NCBI RefSeq assembly: GCF_047495875.1
Contig: NC_092458.1
Span: 113,633,727-113,697,726 of the forward strand
Length of the DNA stretch: 64,000 nt
Direction of reading: 5' to 3'
Origin: Pithys albifrons albifrons
Lineage: Eukaryota > Chordata > Aves > Passeriformes > Thamnophilidae
Shown here: one piece after another, positions 25,693 through 35,200 of the stretch
How positions within the stretch are numbered: position 1 is the stretch's first letter
Layout: each line of letters opens with the position of its first letter
Notes under the pieces: generated by a model
Told to the model about the DNA's origin: nothing
What the model saw: the letters and a program-made list of their open reading frames with translations, nothing else
Database searches by the model: none
Position numbers and translations under genes: made by a program

Positions 25693-25945
25693 TCAGAAGG
25701 AATCCTTCCCTGTGAGGGTGGCACAGGGTACCCAGAGGAGTTTTGGATGTCACATCCCTGGAAGTGTCCAAGGCCAGTTTGGACAGCACTTGGAGCAACC
25801 TGGAATAGTGAAAGGTGTCCCTGTCCAAGGCCAGTTTGGACAGCACTTGGAGCAACCTGGAATAGTGAAAGGTGTCCCTGCCCATGGCACAGGAGTTGGA
25901 ACTTGGTGATCTTTAAGATACCCTCTTCCAACCCCAACCACTCTG
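25693..25945 (+). mobile_element. CR1-type 3' fragment with internal 57-base duplication
   Basis: Text such as GGTGGCACAGGGTACCCAGAGGAG, TCCCTGGAAGTGTCCAAGGCC, GAGCAACCTGGAATAGTGAAAGGTGTCCC and TTGGTGATCTTTAAGATACCC follows the 3' part of an older CR1 subfamily in sense orientation. A 57-base unit is present twice in tandem (25765-25821 and 25822-25878). The terminal ATTCTATG tail is eroded. Confidence 0.75.
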
Positions 25946-27450
25946 AGAAACTTTCCAGCCAACCCTCATCACTTTGCTTTCCTCTCCTTCAGGTTTTTGC
26001 TGACCTGAATTGTTCAGATGTTTATTGATTTAGAAATACATTCTCAGAAAACAGAAGCTGTAAAACCTTAGAAATCCCATATACAGGTACGCCCTAGGAA
26101 CTCTTTAAGTATATAAAAATATGTATTTCCTTCAGAGTACAATTCACATAGTTAAAACTGACTTTCCAGTTTGAAATGAGCACCTGCTCTGTGATGTTGA
26201 CGTATGTTTCTTTGGAAGACATCAGTGGGAAAGAAAAGCCTGGAAAACAGCCACAGAGAGTTGTGCCTGATGGCTTCTGAAGCTGTTTTGTGACCAACAG
26301 AGATTAGACTTTAATCAATAAATCTGTCTCTATTTTGACTGCAAGATGAAAAAGTTTGCAGTGCCAAAGCTGAAATGCACTTTTTTCCCCACTATTCAAC
26401 TTCTCTTTTTCTCCTCATGTTCATTGGTGACAGAAAAGGAGCTTTGTACATTCCATAAATTGGTTCCCACTGGAGATATTGTTGGCTCTAGGACAGCAAA
26501 CTGGGCATGCTGGAGAAAATGCTGAATAAACATCAGTATGGCAGCAAGAAAAGACTAAACACAGTTGCTGAATTGTTTTGTTTCAGTCTGTGGAGGGAAA
26601 TGAGCCAAAAGGACTTCAGGTAGCAGTTAGGATCTGGCTGGTGAGCACTGCTGAGAGACTGTGCTGTTTGCCAGCCTGCCGGGGAAATAAGGGAAAAAAT
26701 AATCTTATGCAGTCTGTATTGCTTTTAGGATTGCAGCAGAGTCCAGGCCATACATATGGCAAACTAGCTTACTTTGGGGGATACTCTGTGGCCTTGCAAA
26801 CACTTTCTGTGAATTGCTCAGGCTTATGGGTCGTCCCCTTGATCTTCCCTCTCTTGTGAGAGAGGCCAGAAGATTTTTAAAGAAATAAATCCCACAGAGA
26901 TAAAGAAGCAAACTCTAGAAACGGTCCCTGGGAAAAGATGGACATCAAAGCAGGAGCAGGGGAGTTGTATCCCATGCCTGTGGTTACCATGAGGTGGCAG
27001 AAAGGCAAAGTTTTTTGCCACTGAGGGTATGAGGAGTGCCAATCTGTGAAGAATGTGGCTGCTTGTTGTGCCAGAGATCACCTTTTAGATGCAGATGGTC
27101 CTTAACCAGAGGCAGTAAAACCGATTGTTTTACTTTCAGAATTGTCGCTGTAGAACCTGAGGAAAGGATTAAGGGATGAAATTAGTTCAGTGATTGTTCT
27201 GTCCGGGGCAGAATGATGAAAGGGAAAGAATCCCTGATTTAGAGGCTCTGGAAATAGGGAAGTGTCTGTGTTTGCTTCATTGTTCATGTCAGTTTTTCAC
27301 ATCAATTCCTGATTGTACAAAGGTGTGCAGCCAGCACAGCTCCAGAGCAAATAGAAATCTGCTTTGAAAACTGAAGGAAGAGATTTGTTGAGCACTCGGT
27401 TGCTAATGAAGCCAACTGGATGCAAAATATTTTTTATTTCTTGTAGTGAT
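25946..27450. other. Intergenic, no gene recognised
   Basis: Only short unsupported frames; no repeat recognised. Confidence 0.4.
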
Positions 27451-27576
27451 TTCTGAATTCACATAATTTCCCACTTGTGCTTTAGAGTTTAGACTACAAA
27501 TTTTAGATTTAACTTCTGAATTCACATTACTTCCCAATTGTGCTTCAGAGTTTAGACTACACATTTTAGATTTAAC
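27451..27576. repeat. 63-base tandem duplication
   Basis: Unit 27451-27513 (TTCTGAATTCACATAATTTC start, ATTTTAGATTTAAC end) is repeated at 27514-27576 with about seven substitutions. No larger array and no known family. Confidence 0.85.
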
Positions 27577-27888
27577 TTTGCTACTAATGGGAATGATTGA
27601 GGGGTTGGAAAAGACAAATAGCCTCAGATCTGTGGCTGGAAATGCTGTCATCACAGAGAATTTCTTTGGAAAACATGTTCAGGACTGTGTGTTCAGCACA
27701 CTAAAGCTGTGTAGAATTGAACCAAACTTCTCAGTTGAACCAAGACCAAACTCCTGGGCTGAGTCTGGATCCAGGTGATTTGCAGGTGGAGTCTGTGCAT
27801 ATATATGTTTGTTTTCTTTGTTTCCTTCACAGCAGGCTTTGTCTGATGTCAGGAATGCTTTGATGATCTGAGAATTCCAGAGATAGAA

Positions 27889-28108
27889 TTCCCTTCCCCT
27901 TCCCCTTCCCCTTCCCCTTCCCCTTCCCCTTCCCCTTCCCCTTCCCCTTCCCCTTTCCCCTTCCCCTTCCCCTCCGCTCCCCTTCCTTTCCCCTTCCCCT
28001 TCCCCTTCCCCTTCCCCTTCCCCTTCCCTTTCCCTTCTCTTCCCCTTCCCCTTCCCCTCCCCTCCCCTCCCCTTCCCTTCCCCTTCCCTTTCTTTTCCTT
28101 CCCACTCT
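27889..28108. repeat. (CCCCTT)n microsatellite
   Basis: About 210 bases of CCCCTT units with a few CCCCTCC and CCCTTT variants. The minus strand carries several dozen GGGG runs separated by AA, ideal spacing for G-quadruplexes. The Gly-Lys frames read from the minus strand are artefacts of composition. Confidence 0.97.
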
Positions 28109-28864
28109 TGCTCTGTTCTGAGATCTGCAAACTGGAATCACAATGGTCAGTGTCTGCTTTCCTCCCACTTCATCCCATTAGGGAATGTGAAAGGATACCT
28201 TATTCTGGAAACTTGGTTTGTTGTTTGCATTAATATAAGCAGGACAAACTGTCCTTAATTCTGACGTTAATTTTGCAAGTCACCACGATATAAATGGTAA
28301 GTGCTCTGCACTGAGCCTGTTACCATAGAAAAGCAAAGTGCTGCTTATTCCTGTGCTGTGCTGCATTCACACTCACAGCTCTGGTTAATCTGCTTTCTGT
28401 GATTTGCTGGTTGTTTATCAGAAATCAGTGCCCCTTAGGAGACTCTTATTAATGTTTTTTTTCCTCGTGTTTCATTCTCTGATTAGGAAAATAAAAACAC
28501 CCATGCCAGGTAAATCCACACCACCCATTCCACATTGCAGGTAATTTACAGGTTGGCAAGTGCTGCTGTGCTGTGGTGTTTCAGCTCCATATGTTTAAAA
28601 TGGCCTTTAGGTGTGATCAGATTGTCTGCACAATTCCAGCCTCTCAAACATCTCTTCATCCCTGGCATTTTTCTGTTCCTGTTTTTGTATTAGCTGTTGC
28701 CAATTTGCTTTGTGATCTGTGGTGGAGAGGGGTCTGTAATTCCAGATTTCAGAAACCATGTTCTGTTTTGCTGACTAAAAGAAAGCATCTCATTTTCTTG
28801 ATACCAGGTGGTTTATTTACTTCTGTTACTTTTTCTTGCTTGCCTGTTTGTAAACTGTCCCAAT
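28109..28864. other. Intergenic, no gene recognised
   Basis: No supported gene, RNA or repeat. One 97-codon frame (28573-28866) has no recognisable family. Confidence 0.35.
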
Positions 28865-29019
28865 GAGCTTATGCACTGTTAAACTTGGCTGTAATAATGC
28901 CAAGGTCATGGGTTCAATCCCCTGTGTGGGCCATTGACTTAAGAGTTGGACTCGATGATCCTTGTGGGTCCCTTCCAACTCAGAACAGTCTGTGATTCTG
29001 TCTGTGATTCTGTTACTCT
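28865..29019 (+). repeat. tRNA-derived SINE
   Basis: A degraded 5' end (GAGCTTATGCACTGTTAAACTT) precedes an intact body with B box GGTTCAATCCC, GGGCCATTGACTTAAGAGTT and GATCCTTGTGGGTCCC. The tail is TCTGTGATTCTGTCTGTGATTC. Confidence 0.85.
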
Positions 29020-31069
29020 GTGCTGGATTCTGTCCTGGAAAGAGAAGCATTGCAAACTCTTCAAGGGCTACAGAGAAGGGATAATTTTAAAGAAATACTT
29101 TAATAATAGCAAAAAAAAAAAAGCCAATGCTCTGTGTTTAAACACAAAAACCAATCAGCAACTCACCCAATACAAGCAAAGTGAATTACCTTGACTTTAT
29201 TCTTCTGCAAAGATGGATCTTTTTAGAATTTACTACTGACAAATGCCTAGGAGATTAACCTGTTTTCTTAATGGTAATTTATAATGATACTGTAATCTTC
29301 TCTGTGTAAAGCTCCCTTGCCTAGAGGAAATGAAAGCACCACTAGCATGAAGAAACCCCTTTGCTGTAGGTGACAGCTCATTGTCCTCACTGAATTCACA
29401 CCAGGCAATGGAGGTGTTTGCCATTTTCCTCTGCATAAATCCATCCTGGACTGGACAGTTTCTGGAAATATTCCACAGTCAGGGACAGAGGGGACTGCTT
29501 AGATTTTTCAGTGTGCTTCTCAAGGTCCATTCATGACATCGTGAAGGTGTGCAATGTGTCAGTGCACCTTTTTTTTTTGACAAAAGCTGGTTTAGCAGGG
29601 GCAGTCAAAGGAACATTCAGCATGTTTTGGAAATCCTCCTAGGAGCTGTCTGTCCAGCACCACAGTTCTTGCTGCAGCCAGGAGTAATAAAGCAGCAGGG
29701 TGCTGATAGCTGAATGGAAACAGCTCTGATTGCCTCTTCCTCTGTTAAAGACTCCCCCCTTCTGGAGTAAACTTGGCCAGAAGTATGCCAGTCCTTCTGC
29801 TAAGCCTCTCTTTGCCGTATTTCTGGAGCAGGGGTTCTAAGCACTCCCTTTTCCAGCTGGGAAATAAATTCACAAAGCAATTTTTACTTCCTTTTTTTTT
29901 TATGGACTCCTTTGACTTCCTTGAGGTCAGTACACAAAGTCAACACGTTTCTGCATTAGCATGACATGATGTAACCACATCCCCCTCAGGGCTCTTGGTG
30001 GATAACTCAGCTCCCAGAACATCCTCTCCTTCCTTCCCTGCTCCATGTCTCCTGCTTAGTGAGGACATCAGCTGGTGGTTTCAGCTAAGGATATTAACAT
30101 CTAAAATATAGCTTTCTCCAGAGTATCAGGAAACAATGTGAATTGTTAGAATTAGCAGAGAAGGCAGCATGTAAGTGCTGTTATTCTTTTGTAGTTGAGG
30201 AAAACCTTTGGAAATGAGTTAACACTGATGGATGTGCAGGTAGATGGATGTGCAGAAATGTGGTAACTTTTTTATCACAAATACTGCAGGGTAGTTTGCT
30301 TTTTATTTCATTTGCTGCTACTCTTGGGCCTGTGCTGGGGTGGGGAAAGATCCAAAGGCTCTTGGATTTTTTTCTTTTATGTAATTTAATCAATGATCTG
30401 ATGCTTTGATATGTAGGGTGGGTAAAACCACAGAACCAGACTGGCCCAGGAACTCATATTATCTCCACCTGGAATAAATTCTCATTAGAGTTACTGTTTA
30501 TTTCCCCTTTTCCATTCAAATTATAATGGAACCTGGTAAAGGTTTTATAAACTATGGGTTATATTTACCTTGTCCAGGAACTCCACTCTGGGAATACACA
30601 AAATCTGCTGGAAGCACTGACTGCCCCTGGGTCAGGCATCACGTGATCTTCCCTAAGTTTGCTGAACAGGAAAGGATTGAACTATGAACAGGTGAATGAG
30701 ATGGATAACAGGGTTGAAAGCCTTTGATCTGGGCCACCAAATTTAATCTAACACTGGTAAAGTTTTATGGATGGTTGAGAAGTGATTTTTTAATTTCTTT
30801 TTTGTTTCCCCTTGGTTTTTTTTATGTCACAGGCAGGTAGCTGTTCAACTCCAAATGGAAAACAACAGTGGGAATTAGCTGTCGGTGGGTAACCTCCACA
30901 TGGAAATAATTTATTTCTTGGCCCAGATGAAGTTCTCCATCTGTTAGACAGAGGTTGGGTATTTCCATTTCCCAAACTTTTAGTCTCAAATCTCTGATTT
31001 TCTACATAAAGAAAGATAAAACATATGCTGTCAATTTTGGTAATGACTGAACTTGCTGATGGCTTGAAA
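29020..31069. other. Intergenic, no gene recognised
   Basis: Only short frames; no recognisable repeat or RNA. Confidence 0.4.
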
Positions 31070-31128
31070 AGAATAAATTTGACACCTAAAAAGGATAAAT
31101 TTGACACCTAAAAAGGATAAATTTGACA
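31070..31128. repeat. 22-base tandem repeat, about 2.7 units
   Basis: AAAAGGATAAATTTGACACCT-type units start near 31070, 31090 and 31112. The last unit runs directly into the unclassified interspersed repeat, so the array is an amplification of that repeat's terminal sequence. Confidence 0.8.
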
Positions 31129-31285
31129 CCCCAGTATTGCCCAATTTTAAGCCCAGAAGAAATCTTACATCTTTTAGAGCTGGTATGCACAAGCTGTTGT
31201 TTAAGCAACATTTTGTTAATAAAATGCTTTGTAATTCAACCTGCTATGGAACAGGCAGGGCAGGCTAAATGAGATAAAGATAAAA
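31085..31285 (+). repeat. Unclassified interspersed repeat, copy B
   Basis: Reverse-complement partner of 23020-23205. Reads GGATAAATTTGACACCCC, AGTATTGCCCAATTTTAAGCCC, a diverged middle, AAGCAACATTTTGTTAATAAAATG, CCTGCTATGGAACAGGCAGGGCAGG, then GATAAAGATAAAA. It is non-coding. It contains AATAAA, as LTRs do, but I cannot define TG...CA ends. Confidence 0.6.
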
Positions 31286-31632
31286 TTGGGGTTGGTGGAA
31301 GGATACTGGGTCTTAGACATGCACATGTCTTGTAAATTTAGCATAAATTAAGTGGCTGCAGAGCTTAGTAAAAAGGGAGAGGAAAAAGGAGGGAGGGAAA
31401 GATTATTGGTATTTCCAAATGTTATTGGGGAATATTTAAACAAGACCTTATTTTTAGTTTGGAGTTGTTCTGTGATATTGTTCTGTCCAGAGTAGTTCTG
31501 CATGTGCAGAAAAAATTCTTGCAGATCAGGGAGACAGGAATGATGTGAATGATTGGGAAGACACTGCAATGCACCCAGTTAACAAAAGAGCTTGGTCTGT
31601 ACAGAAAATGATTCTGAGCAGACACACACATA

Positions 31633-31640
31633 TATATAAA
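31633..31640 (+). promoter_or_regulatory. Candidate TATA box upstream of GABRR3
   Basis: TATATAAA preceded by an alternating CA/TA run, about 475 bases before the GABRR3 start codon. No CpG island is near. It would place transcription start around 31665 if the 5' UTR is unspliced. This is weak evidence: AT-rich DNA makes such matches common. Confidence 0.2.
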
Positions 31641-32112
31641 GCAAGATTAATTTAGAGACCTTTGTCATTAAAGCAGATTTTTGTATGGTTTTGTGTGGGA
31701 TTTAAGGGGGATTAAATGTTTGACATCACTTTGCCTGCCCGGGCGATGTGGAAGAGGTTACTGAGCGGGTGATGGAGAATTTAAAGTGCTGAAAGAGTGG
31801 AAGCAATGGGTCAGACTGCAGCCTGGCCAAACAAACTCCTGTACCTACTACACTTCTGAAAACAAGATGCTTCTCTTTTGACAGCAGGTGCTGCAGGGAT
31901 GTAGAGCTGAAGAAATACTCAAGATTTGCCAAACCATGAGAAGAACTCGCCGAGGACACCAGAACTGGGATGCCCCTGTCGTCTCTCCTTAGTGATGCCT
32001 TGCTGCACCTGCACCTTCTGCATGCTATGCTGGTTCTAAACAGCAAAAACACTGAAAACAAGAAGTCAGCAAGGTGGACTGGGTGATCAGGTGCATTTCT
32101 CTTTTGGAAGAG

Positions 32113-32240
32113 ATGGTCCTGGTCATGAAACTTCTGTTCCTCACCTGCTTGTGGCCAACAGCAACACTGCACAGTTCTCACAGTCAGCATCACCATCTCC
32201 ATCATCGGCAACAATTGTCTTTCTCCAGAAAGCACACCAG
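32113..32240 (+). CDS. GABRR3: GABRR3 coding exon 1 (start, signal peptide, His-rich segment)
   Basis: ATG at 32113 has a favourable context (GAGATGG, purine at -3, G at +4); the nearest upstream in-frame codon of note is a stop at 32053. Residues 1-42: a short basic n-region (MVLVMK), hydrophobic core (LLFLTCLW), then PTATLHSS and a histidine-rich run [10 protein letters not shown]. Donor CACCAG|GTAAGC. The exon ends after two bases of codon 43 and joins C from exon 2 to give Ser. It is too short to stand out as an open frame; it is supported by MVL at the start as in human rho-3, by the signal peptide and by phase. Further 5' non-coding exons may exist. Confidence 0.85.
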
Positions 32241-35200
32241 GTAAGCAGTGCACTTTATCTGTCAGTGTTCATGCTGTCAGACACCCTTCAACACACCCTT
32301 CTTGTCCACTGTCCTGTTTTGCTGTCTCTGGATTTATAGTGTGCATAGTATTGGTACTGTTCCCAAAATAGAAACGGTGAAATATTGATGCATTTTTCAT
32401 AACTAGACATTTCTTATTGTGATTTCATGAATGCTTCATATATATACACAGGTATGTGCCCACTCACACCCACACACAGCCCTTACCTTGTGTGATATAA
32501 GGCTACTGTCACGACTCCAGACTCCTACTGTGATGTACCAAATACTCTTCCCTTTCTCTCCATTACAAGAAGCAGCAATGCCGTCCAGAGTTCTATGCCA
32601 ATGTTATCAAGTCACTTCCATTGCCTAAACAGCAGAGTAGCTACACTATAAAGATCCAGAAAATGTTTTTATGGCACTAAATGAGGTGAATTATAGTTTA
32701 TCTGTAGTGATGACACAGCGTGTTCCCTTTCTGTAATATACTTGTGTTTTTATACATTGAAAAATGTCTCTGTTCCTACTTCTTCCCATCAAGTAGCTGG
32801 CTGGAAATGAATAATGATACAGAGGGTTTTGCATGTAAGTTTCTGTGCAAAGTGTCAGTGCTTTTTCCCCCCACAAATGCAATTTCACATCTGCCATGTG
32901 AGGTCTCTCAACATATTTCCAGGTTAATGTAATAGTTTGGGGACACACCGATGACTGCCAGTGATAATCCAAGAAAATTTTCTCTTTTTTGGGAATAAGT
33001 AGCTCCATTTAAGGAAGGAGAAGGGATACAACTGTTAGATTTTTCAGTGTGTTAGATTTTTCAATGTGCTTGACCCACTACTGAAAAGAGCAGGGGAGCT
33101 CATAGTTTATTTGTACAGTATCACATATTGAGAAAAAGTAATGAGTGGACTCTGATGTGTTTAAGTTGTTTTTTTCTTTCTCAAATTGCATGCTTTGTAC
33201 ATCTGTTAACCTCCTGTATCACTTCTATGTGATAATCCAGCAGGGAAATATCTCTGAAAGCCTCCATGTCTTGATAAAATGATGGTTTTGGGCAATGCAA
33301 GGTGACAGATTACACAGTGGAGGTGCCTGGAGATTCTGTATCACTCAGGACTTCTGGGTTTCTGTTTCAAGATACAGATTCAAGTTTGGTCTAAACCAAA
33401 AGCTCATGAAAAGAATGGCTCTTGAGCAGACTTTCAAACTCACTGACAGCTTTTGTGAGTGAGTGCTGGTGCACAATTATTTGTAATAACAAAGGAAAAT
33501 AAACAACTAGCCTTAGTATCAACATAAGGTTTAATCTGGTGCTTTGCTTGCCTCAGGAAGCAGTTAAAAATCAAATGGAAACAGAATAAATACCCAGTTA
33601 TTGTTGATGGTAGTGGCAAGGAAGGTCTATTTTAAGCTCAGCTGATACACTTGTCTGTGCTAAAAGGGAAGCACATGCTCCTGTTGTTCACATTTATCCT
33701 GCTCTGCAGTAGCTGAGAGCAGTTGCTCCATCACAGATATAAAAAAAAAATCAAAAAACAGGAGAGAAACCTGGTGGTGGGAGGCAGCAGGTTTGGAGGC
33801 ATCCTGCTGGACACCCAGAGGACAGCAGCACAGTGTCCTCTCCACCTTCACAGGTCTTTACTAATACACCTAAATGGATCCATAGGACAATCCTGTGGGC
33901 CAGGCAGAGTGTTCCCAGAAAAGAAAGAACAGGAACAAGGAGGAATGCCAGGACTGCACTGCTGCCTGATGCTGCCTGGTGTAGCAGTTTGCTGCACACA
34001 AGACATGTTTTGGCACCCCACATATTCCATTTCTGAGGTCCCAGGGATTTCAGACTGGGAAGGAGATGCAGAATCTGAGCCACAGAGGATCCCAAAGCTC
34101 AGCAGCTGCAAATCAGCTTTTCTCTGCAAAGGATCCAAATGTGTTTAATTTCTCTTTGTTCCATTCTCTGGTTTAGTTCTAAAGGCAGAATTATCCTCCA
34201 GTACATTGCAACAGGGTCTGACTTTCCTCCAGCCTCTTTTTCTTTCTGGGGAAGGATCTGTCAGCCAGCACCAGGGTTATTAGGGACACAGCTGACAGAT
34301 GGCCTTGGTTAAATGGGTGGCCTTTTAAAAAGAATCCCATGTGAAAATGTTACTTAACCTACAAGTTCCACTGTTTTAATAGAGTAACCCAATTCCCCCT
34401 CCAAAGCTATTTGTCTGCATTCTCCTGTAAAGAAGATTTTAAAGCATTAACCAAAAGTACATGAGAAAGCGATTATTCTCATGGTCCATTTCCTACAGCA
34501 AAGAACAAAACAAAACATTTGATTGTTAAAATATTAGGCTTTTGGACAGTACATGTTGCTGATGTTACTGACCATTTAGAAGTGCATTTCTGTGTGTGTG
34601 AGAGAGAACTATACAACTCTGAGTATTGTATTTATCTGGGCTTCAAGGTTTGCTAAATTTCTTAAAACATTTAAGAGCTCACAGTGCTGAATAACCCCAC
34701 AGACTCTTCTGGGAATGAGATTTCTGTGAGTTCTACCTTTTGCATACCTTTGATACAGTAGTAGCTACAGTATCCTGGGGACACAGCACTGGAAAGAAAC
34801 TTATGGCCATGAAATCTATCCATTCTTTTCATAAAAAAATCCTTAATAGTATTTTTTTCATAAACTGACCTAGTTTCATTTTGAATATACCAAGATGCTT
34901 TTTTCCCCACCACCCTGACTTTGTAACAAGGGCTTGTAAGCACAAGTTTGGAAGAATAGGGACAAGGCAAACAAGATGTTTCCCCCAGTACTCCCACCAG
35001 CATCAAGTCACCAAATTTCTTTTGGGTACATCCTGTGTTAGATGTGATTTCTGTGGATTTATTGATCTTCAGTGGAATTCTTTTCCGTGAACTTGCCCAA
35101 TTGCTCCCTGAACCAGCATAAACTTTTGATAACCTGGTAAGTTAAGGACAACCAGATGGGATACTGACCACATCAATCCCATGAATGCCATTGGTTGTGG

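Noticed and set aside
27827..28168. Gly-Lys/Gly-Glu repeat frames on the minus strand
   Set aside because: Translation of (GGGGAA)n in two frames; no start context, no family.
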